From IMG/VR virus record IMGVR_UViG_3300048834_000341, positions 1 through 42,038 of that record: a stretch of 42,038 nt of DNA, one strand, 5' to 3'. Below, piece by piece: positions 16,186-25,098 of the stretch (positions are counted from its first letter, which is position 1; every line of letters begins with the position of its first letter). Origin of the DNA: a virus. A program made the position numbers and the translations under genes. The notes under the pieces were generated by a model. The model did not search any database and was not told the DNA's origin. It saw only the letters and a list, made by a program, of their open reading frames with translations.

Positions 16186-16343
16186 TAGTCCACCTCGACG
16201 CGGCGCGCTGCGCGGATCTGCGTGTGCTGGTCGCCGCGCGCTCCGCACTCGGGGCAGCGCTCGCCGAGCACGATCGGCACGGCTGCCTCCTCGCCGGTGA
16301 TCCAGTAGGTGAACGGGTGGTCCGTGATTCGCTCGTCGGCCAT
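16185..16343 (-). CDS. Small zinc-finger-like protein (52 aa)
   Basis: 52 residues from ATG 16343, inside a TAATG overlap with the upstream gene; its own TAA forms the TAATG of the next gene. The double overlap argues strongly that this short frame is real. A single RCPECG knuckle (CxxC) near residue 30 is followed by a DQHTQIR stretch, so zinc could be bound with His help or by dimerisation. The N-terminus has an aromatic strand (HPFTYWITGEE). Function unknown. Confidence 0.65.
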   Translation of the reverse strand: MADERITDHPFTYWITGEEAAVPIVLGERCPECGARGDQHTQIRAARRVEVD

Positions 16344-17596
16344 TAGGCGGCGTACCCCGACTGGCCGAGCGAGAGCCCCTGGAAGCTCGCGCGGCGCGCG
16401 CGCTCCATTTCGTCGGGGAACCACCCGCCGAGCCCGCCCTGGTCCTTCGGCGTCTCGATGTAGCCCTTCGTCATGGCCTGCTCCGAGGGGAGAAGCTGGA
16501 GGAAGCGCCCGTAGTCGATCGGCGCGGTGCCGTAGGGTCCGAGATCCTCGCCACGGCCGCCGAACGCGGCGCCGCCGCCCTGCGTCACCTTCGAGACGAA
16601 CGGCGCGTCCGCGTAGCCGCCCGTCACCCCGCCCGTGGCGTAGTGGGGGAGCTGCTGCGCGGCCTTGCGCGCCTGCGGGCCGGCGGCGTTCTCGCCCTGG
16701 AGGGGCTTCACGAAGATCGGCGCCCGGCTCATCACCATTTCCGGGTTCGCGCGGTTGCCGCGCTGCGGGTCGCCGACGACGGCCGCGTGCATCCCGCCGC
16801 CGACGTGCGGGGCCTGGCCGCCGAACGCGAGGAGGAAGTTGCCGTTGGCGTCGGTCGGCGAGGGCTGCCACTGAGCGCCCGCCGCGATCTCCCCGGCGTC
16901 GAACTGCACGCCATTTGAGCCGTCCGCCTTCGCCACGGTGTCGAAGCCGGCGGTCGTGTCCGGGCCCTGCGCCTGTGCCGCCTGCTGTGCAGCGATCCCC
17001 GCCATGCGGTCGTACTCGTCCTGCGATGCGGAGTGCCACGAACCCGTCGGGCTCACGCCGAACGGGTTGGAGGCCTGCTTCTCGCCGTCGATGTAGTAGC
17101 TGCTGCCCTGCTGCGCCGGAGGCGTGAGCTGGAGCTGGCCCGGAGCCGGCATCGGGGCCGGGCCGCCCACGGTCGGAGCCGGTGCGCCCGGCGCCTGCGC
17201 GCCCACGGTGGGCGCCGGCGCCCCAGGGGCGTTGTTCACCACGTAGTTGTAGCGCAGCCAGTCCTCCGGGCCGGAGCGGCGCGTCTGGAGGTCGAGGGTG
17301 GCGAGCTGATGCGAGGCCGCGCTCATCGCCTGGTTGAACGCCGTATTGGCGTAGTCGAGGCCGTAGCGCTGGAGGTTGAGCCCGTAGTTGCGGTTCGCGT
17401 CGTCGCGAGCCGCCTGGAGGGAGAGCATGGCGAGGTTCGGGCCGTAGCCCGTGCCGATGCCGAGGGCGCCGTAGTCCGAGTAGCCGGCGTTGTTGAGCCC
17501 TGCCTGGCGCGTCTGCGCCAGGAGGTTACTGATGTACGCGGCGAGCTGCTGAATGTCCGCGCCGGTGAGCGTGGTGACGGGTGCCCCTGCGACCAT
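16343..17596 (-). CDS. Virion structural protein with low-complexity PAPTVG repeats
   Basis: 417 residues from ATG 17596, with a strong AAGGAGG site. The N-terminal 110 residues are helical and Ala/Gln/Asn-rich, like phage internal or tail-interacting proteins. Residues about 123-155 contain a Pro/Ala linker with GAPAPTVG occurring twice. The C-terminal part includes NPEMVMSRAPIFV, a motif that recurs in phage structural proteins, and Gly-rich stretches. No enzyme motif is seen. Its place between the portal-side genes and the polyvalent gene suggests an ejection, tail-hub or internal core protein. Confidence 0.65.
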   Translation of the reverse strand: MVAGAPVTTLTGADIQQLAAYISNLLAQTRQAGLNNAGYSDYGALGIGTGYGPNLAMLSLQAARDDANRNYGLNLQRYGLDYANTAFNQAMSAASHQLATLDLQTRRSGPEDWLRYNYVVNNAPGAPAPTVGAQAPGAPAPTVGGPAPMPAPGQLQLTPPAQQGSSYYIDGEKQASNPFGVSPTGSWHSASQDEYDRMAGIAAQQAAQAQGPDTTAGFDTVAKADGSNGVQFDAGEIAAGAQWQPSPTDANGNFLLAFGGQAPHVGGGMHAAVVGDPQRGNRANPEMVMSRAPIFVKPLQGENAAGPQARKAAQQLPHYATGGVTGGYADAPFVSKVTQGGGAAFGGRGEDLGPYGTAPIDYGRFLQLLPSEQAMTKGYIETPKDQGGLGGWFPDEMERARRASFQGLSLGQSGYAA

Positions 17597-17626
17597 CTGG
17601 CCCTCCTTGCGGGAGTGTAGCGCGTT

Positions 17627-17968
17627 CTAGGCCGGTGTGCGCGCCCGGAACACGAGCGGCCCGTACACGGTGATGTTGCCGCTGCCGTCCGTTTGGTACA
17701 CGTCGAGGACGTGCTCCACCTCGACGGTCGGATCGAGCGGGTCGCCCTCGAGCTTGAGCGTGTCGGCGTCGGTGAGCGCGATGCTGATCGCGCGCGATGC
17801 GGCGTCGGTGATCGTCGGCGTGAGGGTGAGGAGCACGGCGCGGCCTGCGCGGCGACGGATCTTCGCGGAGTAGGTGTTGCCGGCGATCGAGCCGGAGCCC
17901 TCGAGCGTGAGCGGGATCGTCCAGTCCTGCCCGCGGGCCACCGTCTCGGAGATCGTCACGGTCGGCAT
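17627..17968 (-). CDS. Beta-rich virion protein (baseplate/upper-collar type candidate)
   Basis: 113 residues from ATG 17968, with TAGGAGG upstream. It is nearly all beta: TVTISETVARGQDWTIPLTL, SAKIRRRAG, an ISIALTDADTLKL strand pair, and a final GNITVYGPLVFRA. Proteins of this length and pattern are frequent in phage structural blocks and often form small beta-sandwich fibre-base or neck components. It follows a 41-residue gene by 10 bases. The assignment rests on sequence character and context only. Confidence 0.65.
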   Translation of the reverse strand: MPTVTISETVARGQDWTIPLTLEGSGSIAGNTYSAKIRRRAGRAVLLTLTPTITDAASRAISIALTDADTLKLEGDPLDPTVEVEHVLDVYQTDGSGNITVYGPLVFRARTPA

Positions 17969-17978
17969 GGCTCGCCTC

Positions 17979-18104
17979 CTACTGACTCACGGCGATCGTC
18001 ACCGCCGTGGCCGTCGCCCCACCGGCGAGCTGCACCGAGCTCGTGGAGCTGGTGCCGCTGGCGGTGCGGCGCGGTGCGGCAGCGGTGCCAGTGAGCGTCG
18101 TCAC
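17979..18104 (-). CDS. Very small beta-rich protein (41 aa)
   Basis: 41 residues from GTG 18104, which overlaps the stop of the 428-residue gene as GTGA and ends 10 bases before the next gene's start. It is Thr/Ala/Ser-rich and ends VQLAGGATATAVTIAVSQ, the same strand style as the following protein. Position, overlap and coding character support a real gene, possibly a small particle component or a detached N-terminal piece of the next protein. Function unknown. Confidence 0.5.
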   Translation of the reverse strand: MTTLTGTAAAPRRTASGTSSTSSVQLAGGATATAVTIAVSQ

Positions 18105-19387
18105 TGTGCCATACCGTCCGCGACGCTTTGCAGCGCGAGGAGCGAGGGGCCCTTCGGCGCAGCCGGCGCCGTGCGGTCTGGGATGATCGGTGCCTCCGGG
18201 CGGCGGAGCGTCGGCGGTCCACCCACGCCCGCGTATGCCGGCGCGTTCGGGAGGTCGGCTGCGGTGACGCCGAGGCCCGGGATCTCCGGGAGGGCGCGGT
18301 CCACGCCGGCCTGCTGGTCGAGGCCCCTGAGCATCCCCAGGGGGTCCACGGTGCGCTGCCCGGTGAAGTTGAGGAGCGGCGCGTCCGGCGCGATCCCCGC
18401 GAGCTTCGCGAGGCCGGCCTGAGCGGCGCCGAGGTCGTTCGCGGAGAAGCTCGTCTTGCCGGCGGGCGCCGCGTAGCCGGAGGCGGCCGCGAGCTGCGTC
18501 TCGGCGTCGGAGGCGCGGAGACGGTTCTCCTGCTGGCCCTTGAGGATGCGCTCGATCTCCTTCACGGCCGTGTCCTGGTTGGCCTGGCCGATGCTCACGC
18601 GCTCATTCACGAGCGAGAGCGCGTCCTGGAAGCTCCGGGAGAGGTTCGCGTTGTTCGCGTTGGTCGCCGAGACGACGCCCGCGTACTCCTGGAGGTCGAG
18701 GGCGTTGAGCTGGGCCGCGTAGTCGTTGCGGACCTTCTGATCCTGCTGGTGCCAGAACGTCGCGAGCGAGGCCTTGAGCTGCGGGTTGCGCTCCACCTCG
18801 GGGTCGCTCACGTCGAGGAGCGTCCCGTCCGGCATTTCGAGGATGCCGAGCTCGAGCTGCTGCGAGAGTCGGGCGTTCTGCTGCGCCGCGATCGTGGAGG
18901 TCTGCCACTCCTGCATATCGGCGCGGTACGCGGCCATATCGCCCTTGTAGGCGGGGTCCTTCGGGTTCGGCATGGCGGAGAGGTTCGCCTGGAGGAGCGT
19001 CTGCCAGCCCTGGCTCATGCTCATCTGCTTTGGCTGGGCCTGCCCGCCCATGAATGTCGGCTGCCCGGCAGCACCCCACGAGACGCCGTAGGGGTTGTTC
19101 GGGTCGGTGGCGGTGGTCGTGGGCGCGGCCTTCGTCTCCACGCCGGAGAGCGCGATCGGGCTCTTGCTCGCGTCCTTCGCCTTCTGCTCCTGCGAGGCGC
19201 CGAAGTCCTTTGCCGCCTGCGTGACGAGCGGGGCGAGCTGGTCGGCGGTCGCGCCGGCGCGCGATCGGCGCACCACCTCGTCGCGGAGCTCGATGCGCTT
19301 CGCGTCCGGGACGCCCTTCACGCCCGACGCGCGGATCGTGCGGTTGACGAGGGCGAGCGCCTGGTCCTGAGTGAGCGGCGTAGCCAT
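18101..19387 (-). CDS. Internal or structural virion protein, helical
   Basis: 428 residues from ATG 19387, with an AGGAGG site. The protein is mostly alpha-helical and Gln/Ala-rich, with a central coiled-coil-like region (about 140-300: WQTLLQANL, NDYAAQLNALDLQEYAG, AVKEIERILKGQQENRL) and a Pro/Ala-rich tail. This resembles phage internal core or ejection proteins more than enzymes. It lies two genes after the portal. It has no Cys cluster and no transmembrane segment. Recognition is by style and position. Confidence 0.65.
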   Translation of the reverse strand: MATPLTQDQALALVNRTIRASGVKGVPDAKRIELRDEVVRRSRAGATADQLAPLVTQAAKDFGASQEQKAKDASKSPIALSGVETKAAPTTTATDPNNPYGVSWGAAGQPTFMGGQAQPKQMSMSQGWQTLLQANLSAMPNPKDPAYKGDMAAYRADMQEWQTSTIAAQQNARLSQQLELGILEMPDGTLLDVSDPEVERNPQLKASLATFWHQQDQKVRNDYAAQLNALDLQEYAGVVSATNANNANLSRSFQDALSLVNERVSIGQANQDTAVKEIERILKGQQENRLRASDAETQLAAASGYAAPAGKTSFSANDLGAAQAGLAKLAGIAPDAPLLNFTGQRTVDPLGMLRGLDQQAGVDRALPEIPGLGVTAADLPNAPAYAGVGGPPTLRRPEAPIIPDRTAPAAPKGPSLLALQSVADGMAQ

Positions 19388-19388
19388 G

Positions 19389-19817
19389 CTAGCGGCCTCC
19401 TGTCACGGCCGAGGGGTACTCGGCGGGGCGCCCCACTCCCGGGCCGCCTACGGGCACGGGAACGGGGCTCGTGAGCGCGAGCTGCGGGAGCGGCGGCGCC
19501 TGGAACGGCGACGCGCCACCCACGCCGGGCGGATTCGGGACCGCGACGGGCGCGGGCGCCCCGAACTTCGCGGAGAGTCGCTCGAGGTCCTTCGCGGCCT
19601 GCGGGTTCTGCCAGAACATCGGCGAGCCGGCGTCGCGGAGCTGTACGAGGTTCTCGTACACCTGGGCGTCCGGGAGCGGGTCGGTGCCGAGCGGGTGGCC
19701 CGACTCATAGAACGCGCGCATGAGGTCGTCCTGCACCTGGCGCGCGAAGTCCTCGAGCTCCGCGATGATCGGGTTCCAGAGGTCGGCAGAGAGCGGGCCG
19801 GGGTGCTGGCGCGACAT
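19389..19817 (-). CDS. Hypothetical structural-block protein
   Basis: 142 residues from ATG 19817, overlapping the portal stop (TAATG). The N-terminal 85 residues are helical (NPIIAELEDFARQVQDDLMRAF, AAKDLERLSAKFG). The C-terminal 55 are a Pro/Gly/Val-rich, low-complexity tail. Its position right behind the portal gene fits an adaptor, head-completion or minor virion protein. No recognisable domain. Confidence 0.62.
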   Translation of the reverse strand: MSRQHPGPLSADLWNPIIAELEDFARQVQDDLMRAFYESGHPLGTDPLPDAQVYENLVQLRDAGSPMFWQNPQAAKDLERLSAKFGAPAPVAVPNPPGVGGASPFQAPPLPQLALTSPVPVPVGGPGVGRPAEYPSAVTGGR

Positions 19818-21787
19818 TAGGCGGGCATCCTTACGCCCTGGTTCATGGGCTGCTGGCCGCCTCGCGCGCCGTTTGCCACGGTCTGCGCCGGCGACTGGCC
19901 GCCGGGCGTCTGCCGCGATGCCTCGGCGCCCTCACGGCCGATCGTGGAGGGCTGCGGCGCCGGCGGCCCCATTGGGAGACCACCGGCGCCGCCTACACCG
20001 CTCCCCCCGCCCGGGGGGGTTGCAGGAGGAGCCAGCTCGGGGAAAGCGTCGCCGATCACGCGCTGGATCACCGCCTGCGTGATCGCCTCGACGATGCCGC
20101 GCTTCGCCTGGTCCACGATGATCCCGCGGTCCTCGGCCTCGAGGTCGTCGATCACCGAGCCGTAGGCGATGCGCTGCACTGTGCGGTGCTGGAGGTAGCC
20201 CTCCTTCTCGCCGTTGATCGCCCACTGAGTCACGGCCATGCGCTGCGCGTCCGAGAGCGGGTCGATGGTGACGCGCGTGGGTACGTCCGTCACCTCGTCC
20301 GGGTAGAGCGTCACGTACTCGAGCGGCTGGCCGTCCGAGCCGCCGGAGGCGACGGTGACGCCGAAGCCGCACACGTCACGCACGAGCGCGCGGGCGAAGT
20401 CGAGGATCTCGCCCATCGTGCGCTGCTTGTTCTTGAGAAGCTGCACGTAGAGCGCGGTGGCGGCTGACTGTTGCGTGTTGAGGGCGAAGCCCGAGGCGTC
20501 CGCGCCCGGGCTCTCGCCCTGCGCGATCGGGTTGAGGCCGCTCATGTGGAAGTATTGGTTGAGGAGCTGCACGAACGCCGGGTCGATCTGGCCGCGGAAC
20601 TGCCCGAACGCATCCGCCACGGTCTGCCCGGGGCCGAGCTGGGGCGGGTGCTCCGGGTCGGAGAGGTCGATCGGGACCGGGTTCCCGCGCTGGTCCACGA
20701 GCGGCGAGCCGTTCTCCGAGGTCTGCACCACGGGGAACGGGCGGCCGTAGGAGAACTGATTGTCCTCCCAGAGCGTGAGGAGGTCGTTGAGCACGGTCTC
20801 GTGCTCGAGCATCCCGAACGTCACGCCGCGCAGCATGTAGCCGCGGTATGTGGAGCTCGTCACCTTCCCGAACTGGAGGAAGATCGGGCAGCCGGGGAGG
20901 CCGTGCGGGATCGCCTGCACGCACCGGCCGGCCACGTACTCGACGAGCCAGTAGTCGTCGTAGTAGCGCAGCACCTCCACCTGGCCGTCCTCGTCGGGGT
21001 GGCCGTCGTACGACGCGATGCGCCAACCGTTGTGATCGGGGTTGCCGATGGTGTCGGGGTCGGGGAGGTGCGCCTGTTCCCAGGCGTCGTCGTCGAGGGA
21101 GTCGGCGAGCTCGCCGTATACCTGGCGGTAGTCCTTGAGCTCCGAGATCAGGACGGCCGACGTGGAGCGGTTGCCGTAGCCCGGCTCCCAGCGCACGGTC
21201 GTCGGGTCGAGGGCGCGCACGCCGAACGGGAGGCCGTAGGCGCGGAGCTCGGCCTCGGCGTCCGCCTTGTCGGCGCCGCTCATCCCGTCGATGCGCTCCG
21301 CGAGGTCGGCGTAGCGGTCGTAGTCCTCGGTGAGGAACACCTCGTAGACGCCGAGCGAGGTCTCCACGGCGGCGTCGTCGCCGCGATCCCAGATCGGCAT
21401 GACGGACTGGCGCTCGAGCGCCTCGAGGAGCTCCTGGCCCCACTTCGTTTGCTTCTCTGCGTAGCTGCGCGCGGTCGGCCGGTCGCCCACCGGCGGGACG
21501 TAGACCTTCGGCCGGTTGCGGGTCATCAGGGCGACGACGCGGGAGATCTCGTTGTCGGTGAGGTTGGTGCGGAAGCGGTGCAGCTCGTCGTCGTCGATGC
21601 CGAGCTTGTCGCGCCACTTCGTCGGGAGCTGGTCCTGGTGGAAGCGGTTGGCGCGCACGTCAGTCACGAGGCGCATCCACTCGCGCGTCGTGCGGTCGAT
21701 GCGATCGCGCATCGTGAGGAGGTCGCCGAGGGAAGGCTGGGGGTGGCGGTCCGGGAGTCGGCGCCGGCGGATGCGCTGCCTTGCCAC
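19817..21787 (-). CDS. Portal protein
   Basis: Probably 656 residues from GTG 21787, with AAGGAGG 5 bases upstream; an ATG at 21832 is possible but has a poorer site. The sequence has a basic N-terminus, a WRDKLGIDDDELHRFRTNLT region, an NEISRVVALMTRNRPK helix typical of phage portals, a wing region with LDPTTVRWEPGYG, and a helical stem/crown segment (LEHETVLNDLLTLWEDNQF, LLNQYFHMSGLNPIAQG). The C-terminal 80 residues are Pro/Gly/Gln-rich. The DNA-exit ring at one vertex is its expected site. The size suits larger podovirus-type portals. Confidence 0.85.
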   Translation of the reverse strand: MARQRIRRRRLPDRHPQPSLGDLLTMRDRIDRTTREWMRLVTDVRANRFHQDQLPTKWRDKLGIDDDELHRFRTNLTDNEISRVVALMTRNRPKVYVPPVGDRPTARSYAEKQTKWGQELLEALERQSVMPIWDRGDDAAVETSLGVYEVFLTEDYDRYADLAERIDGMSGADKADAEAELRAYGLPFGVRALDPTTVRWEPGYGNRSTSAVLISELKDYRQVYGELADSLDDDAWEQAHLPDPDTIGNPDHNGWRIASYDGHPDEDGQVEVLRYYDDYWLVEYVAGRCVQAIPHGLPGCPIFLQFGKVTSSTYRGYMLRGVTFGMLEHETVLNDLLTLWEDNQFSYGRPFPVVQTSENGSPLVDQRGNPVPIDLSDPEHPPQLGPGQTVADAFGQFRGQIDPAFVQLLNQYFHMSGLNPIAQGESPGADASGFALNTQQSAATALYVQLLKNKQRTMGEILDFARALVRDVCGFGVTVASGGSDGQPLEYVTLYPDEVTDVPTRVTIDPLSDAQRMAVTQWAINGEKEGYLQHRTVQRIAYGSVIDDLEAEDRGIIVDQAKRGIVEAITQAVIQRVIGDAFPELAPPATPPGGGSGVGGAGGLPMGPPAPQPSTIGREGAEASRQTPGGQSPAQTVANGARGGQQPMNQGVRMPA

Positions 21788-21846
21788 GCGGCCCTCCTTC
21801 TCGTGGAGTCCTGCGCGGCCATACGGCTGCATCCGTCTCGGGCGCG

Positions 21847-21852
21847 AGCATA
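21847..21852 (-). promoter_or_regulatory. Possible extended -10 promoter element for the portal operon
   Basis: On the minus strand TGTTATGCT gives TATGCT with an upstream TG, an extended -10 form, about 60 bases before the portal start and right after a terminator. No good -35 box is seen at 17-18 bases, so this is a weak call. Confidence 0.3.
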
Positions 21853-21881
21853 ACAGAAACGCCCCCGTTCACACGAGGGCG
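21852..21881 (-). terminator. Rho-independent terminator between packaging and portal blocks
   Basis: Minus-strand stem CGCCCTCG / CGGGGGCG (21874-21881 with 21860-21867, one G-U pair) around a 6-base loop, followed by TTTCTGTT. It ends the transcript carrying the terminase genes before the portal operon starts. Confidence 0.7.
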
Positions 21882-22010
21882 CGTCTGGAGGCGTCGGATT
21901 GGTGGTGACGCGGCAGTTTCTAACGTTGCAACCGCGACACTTCCCCGGGCATCCCCGCCGGTGGGTGTCCCCAGCCGACTCCTAGCCTCGCCAGCACTCT
22001 AGCACGCCCA

Positions 22011-22043
22011 CCGTTCGAGCGCCCCCGCCGAGCGCTCGAACGG
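22011..22043. repeat. Perfect 12-bp inverted repeat
   Basis: CCGTTCGAGCGC (22011-22022) and its exact complement (22032-22043) flank a 9-base loop, and after one mismatch the pairing continues for four more bases. There is no T-run, so it is either a second terminator element without a U-tract, an RNA-stabilising 3' hairpin, or a protein-binding site. The non-coding stretch 21788-22056 holds this repeat and the terminator at 21852-21881; I see no gene in it. Confidence 0.75.
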
Positions 22044-22056
22044 CGGGCGGTGGCGG

Positions 22057-22371
<315 letters not shown>

Positions 22372-22414
22372 GGGTTCCTCCCGGTGTGTGCGTGCGCGTT
22401 GTGCGTCCGTGACT

Positions 22415-22762
22415 CTAGCGGCGGGGCGGGCCACCGTCTAGATCGCGGTGGAAGCTCTCCGCCCAGCCTTCGGCGCCGCCGCCCAGCCGCACGAGGGCGG
22501 GGTAGTGGAGCACGGCCGTTTGCCTCACAGGGGTGGCGGTGACGTACGCCCGCTTGACTGCCAGAATCGCCAGGCCGGAGCACCCCGGGCAGGTGTCCGC
22601 GTCGTGTGTGTGGGGGCGCATCCGCTCGAGGCTGAGTCGGTCGCGGAGCTCTTGCTCGCGCCAGGATGCCGCGGTGGCCCCGGCCTTGAGCGCCACCGTC
22701 ACGCCGAGGCAGAACATCACGATCGCGAACGCGATCGCCACCCCTACCGTCGTCTCGATCAT
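22415..22762 (-). CDS. Membrane-anchored hypothetical protein with CxxC
   Basis: 115 residues from ATG 22762, three bases after the upstream stop. Residues about 5-30 form one hydrophobic helix (VAIAFAIVMFCLGVTVAL), with few charged residues before it. A charged helix follows, then a HTHDADTCPGC segment that could bind a metal, and a C-terminal domain without a clear motif. An N-terminal anchor with a cytoplasmic metal-binding part is likely. I do not recognise the family. Despite the single membrane helix it is far from the lysis block, so a lysis role is not supported. Confidence 0.6.
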   Translation of the reverse strand: MIETTVGVAIAFAIVMFCLGVTVALKAGATAASWREQELRDRLSLERMRPHTHDADTCPGCSGLAILAVKRAYVTATPVRQTAVLHYPALVRLGGGAEGWAESFHRDLDGGPPRR

Positions 22763-22765
22763 CGC

Positions 22766-23092
22766 CTACCCCCTGATCTCGCGGGTCTCGAACACGCCTT
22801 CGAGCCCCGGCTCTTCCATCACCATACGCGCGTAGCGGCTGGTGTAGTGGTCGTTGAGCTTGAAGGGCTCCCGGCCGTCCGGCCGCACCGCGAAGTCCCA
22901 GCGCATCGCCTCCCAGAGTGTGCGGATGCCGAAGCGGAGGCCGCGCGCCCGCATTTCCCGGGCCCGCCGCACGAGCTCCGCGAATACCTCGGGGTGCGCC
23001 GCGTGGAACGCCTGGAAGCGCGCCTCCGTGCTCGCGCTCCACTCGAAGATGCTCACCTGGCGAGCGAGCTTCTCATCGGATACCTGGTTCAT
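22766..23092 (-). CDS. Conserved phage protein of unknown function
   Basis: 108 residues from ATG 23092, with GGAGG 5 bases upstream; an ATG at 23116 would add 8 residues. The pattern FQAFHAAHPEVFAELVRRA, then an RFGIRTLWEAMRWD stretch, then NDHYTSRYARMV and FETREIR, is one I know from many unrelated phages, usually near packaging or replication genes. It is helical and basic, and no activity has been shown to my knowledge. It follows the large terminase gene by about 30 bases. Confidence 0.7.
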   Translation of the reverse strand: MNQVSDEKLARQVSIFEWSASTEARFQAFHAAHPEVFAELVRRAREMRARGLRFGIRTLWEAMRWDFAVRPDGREPFKLNDHYTSRYARMVMEEPGLEGVFETREIRG

Positions 23093-23122
23093 TGGGGCCT
23101 CCACTCCCGCGTCCATTCTCCG

Positions 23123-24877
23123 TTACCTCACCGTGACAGTCTGCCCGCCCGCGGGGATATCCTCCGCGCGCGTGTAGCCCTCGGTCCCGTACAGCACGCT
23201 CACGAGTACGTCGTCGTCCACCTCGATCGGGTCGTCAGAGAACGGCTCGCCGGGGACGTTGGGCTTGCGCTTCCACTTCTCGATCTCGAACCGGAAGCGC
23301 TTGCACCCGCCGATCGTGTGCGGCTGCTTGTCCATCGCCCCCTCTACCACCATCGGGCGCTCCAGGTAGTAGAAGCGGGGGCGCCCGTCGCCCTGCACCG
23401 GGAGGAGGAATCCGAACTGCCGGCGGCGCTGCTTGGCGCTGTTCGGCACGCGCGAGGCCATGCGGAGGGTCGCCATGCCCGCGCGCCGGCGGAGGGTCTG
23501 AAAGTACGTCCGCTCGTCGCCGTCCATCGTCCAGTTGATGTTGAAGCCGAACACCGTGTGAGCCTCGTCGATCGCGAGCATTTGCTTCTCCTCGACGTTC
23601 TGGCCGCGGTCGTACCACTCGTACACGAGCACGAGCCGGTTGGAGCTCGTGAGCCCCATCACCGTCACCGCCGAGTAGTGGGCGGTCTCGCCCTCGCCGC
23701 CGAAGTCGAGGCCGCCGTAGTAGGCCACGAAGCGCGGGAGGCCCTTGTAGACGTAGGCGTGGACGGCCGGGTTGAACGCCGGGTAGATGAGCTCGGCGGC
23801 GTCGTTGAGCCGCTGCATCACCTCGACGAGGAAGGACTCGAGGCCGTAGGTGTCGAGGAGGCCCTGCACGCTCGGCTGCCCCACGGGCGCCTGTACCGGC
23901 ATCGCGTCCCAGGTGGGCTCGAGGTCGTCGCCGACGAGGTTCCAGCCGCCGTCCTCGCGCGGGGCGATGTTCCGCTTCGGGTCGAAGTGGCGGAGGGCGG
24001 CGTGCGGCCCGGAGACGCGGCGGCGGATGAGGAAGTCGGCCGAGCCGTCCGCGAGCTTCGTGAAGATGCCTGTCCGCACGACGAGGTTCTGCACCCCCAG
24101 GAACGCGCAGCCGGGGCCCTGGAGCGGGAGGATCGCGCGGGTGAGGCTGCGCTCCTTGCGCTGCGAGACCGAGGCGGAGTCGGTGTCGCGGTCGAGGTCG
24201 TCGAACGCGATCACGCGGGGGCGGAGGTTCTCACGGCGGGCGCCGCGCATACCGCGATCGAGGCCGGCGGCGTCCACGGTCCAGCCGTCTCGATTCCAGA
24301 GACGGGTCCGGCGCCACCCGCGTTGGTTGCCGTAGCGGCCGACTTGCTTCTGGCTCATGCCCGGGTAGGCGTCCGAGAAGCGGTCCGACTCGAGCATGGT
24401 CCCGATGTTCTCGACGTGCTGCTCCGCCTGCACCTGAGTGTCGCCGACGTAGACCGCGTAATCGCGCTCGCCCGGCACACGCTCGAGCCAGTGGATGAGC
24501 TCGAGGTGGAAGTCCGCGAACGGGGTGAGGTAGCCGTGCGTCGCGCGGCCCACGTAGTCCGGGAAGAACTCGCGGACCCAGCGCACAAAGTCCTTCTCGA
24601 GCTCGCCGAGGGTGGTCTGGGTGCCGTCCTCCATCGTCCAGGGCTTGCTCACGTACTGCGGCCGGCCGCGCGTGCCGAGGTAGACGAGGCCGAGCTCGAT
24701 GAGCGTCGATTTCGTGAAGCCACGCGGCCAGATCGCGATGAACGCGGGCGGGTTGGGCGCCTCGAGCTGCTCGGGCGACGTGGGGGCGGGCGCGGTCGGC
24801 GCCGGCGGGCGCGGGCGCTCGCGGGTGATGCTCCCCATACGGATGCGGCCCGTGAGCTGTGGGAGCGAGAGCATCAT
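23123..24877 (-). CDS. terL: Terminase large subunit (ATPase plus nuclease)
   Basis: 584 residues from ATG 24877, chosen because its ATGA overlaps the upstream stop. The N-terminal motor has a variant Walker A, WPRGFTKST (about 50-58), an adenine-region helix, an HVENIGTMLESDRF segment, and Walker B as RVIAFDDLDRD near residue 224. The C-terminal RNase H-like nuclease begins at YYGGLDFGGEG (first catalytic Asp near 388), with later Asp residues in the VLVYEWYDRG and PIEVDDDVL regions. It drives DNA into the procapsid and cuts concatemers. It is preceded by a likely small subunit and two short genes. Length is typical. Confidence 0.88.
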   Translation of the reverse strand: MMLSLPQLTGRIRMGSITRERPRPPAPTAPAPTSPEQLEAPNPPAFIAIWPRGFTKSTLIELGLVYLGTRGRPQYVSKPWTMEDGTQTTLGELEKDFVRWVREFFPDYVGRATHGYLTPFADFHLELIHWLERVPGERDYAVYVGDTQVQAEQHVENIGTMLESDRFSDAYPGMSQKQVGRYGNQRGWRRTRLWNRDGWTVDAAGLDRGMRGARRENLRPRVIAFDDLDRDTDSASVSQRKERSLTRAILPLQGPGCAFLGVQNLVVRTGIFTKLADGSADFLIRRRVSGPHAALRHFDPKRNIAPREDGGWNLVGDDLEPTWDAMPVQAPVGQPSVQGLLDTYGLESFLVEVMQRLNDAAELIYPAFNPAVHAYVYKGLPRFVAYYGGLDFGGEGETAHYSAVTVMGLTSSNRLVLVYEWYDRGQNVEEKQMLAIDEAHTVFGFNINWTMDGDERTYFQTLRRRAGMATLRMASRVPNSAKQRRRQFGFLLPVQGDGRPRFYYLERPMVVEGAMDKQPHTIGGCKRFRFEIEKWKRKPNVPGEPFSDDPIEVDDDVLVSVLYGTEGYTRAEDIPAGGQTVTVR

Positions 24878-25098
24878 GGCAGGCGGTACTCGTAGACGGT
24901 GACTCCGCGCGGCACAGTGGGGCATCGGCGGCGAGCCACACCACGCTTCGCGACAAGCCCGCCCAGCACTTGCGACAAGCTGGAGTCGGCTCCAAGCGCC
25001 TCTCGGATAGTCCTCTCCGTCACCCACGTTCCAGCGTCCTGGATTACCTGTAGCGCCCGGTCTGCTACGAACGGCGTCATGGTCGCGAGCTCTCCCAC
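24874..25098 (-). CDS. Small winged-helix DNA-binding protein
   Basis: 74 residues from GTG 25098, or 68 from ATG 25080, which has a GGGAG site and may be the true start. The sequence RALQVIQDAGTWVTERTIREALG, then SSLSQVLGGLVAKRGVARRR, then a VTVYEYRLP strand has the order of a winged HTH (helix, recognition helix, beta wing). It sits directly before the large terminase and overlaps it by ATGA. It could assist packaging-site recognition or regulate the operon; no family is certain. Confidence 0.6.
   Translation of the reverse strand: MGELATMTPFVADRALQVIQDAGTWVTERTIREALGADSSLSQVLGGLVAKRGVARRRCPTVPRGVTVYEYRLP

Noticed and set aside
22448-24895. 815-codon open frame on the plus strand
   Set aside because: It lies opposite the large terminase and neighbours, whose minus-strand product has clear motifs. 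Long antisense frames are expected at this G+C. The translation is His/Arg/Val/Leu-rich with no domain.
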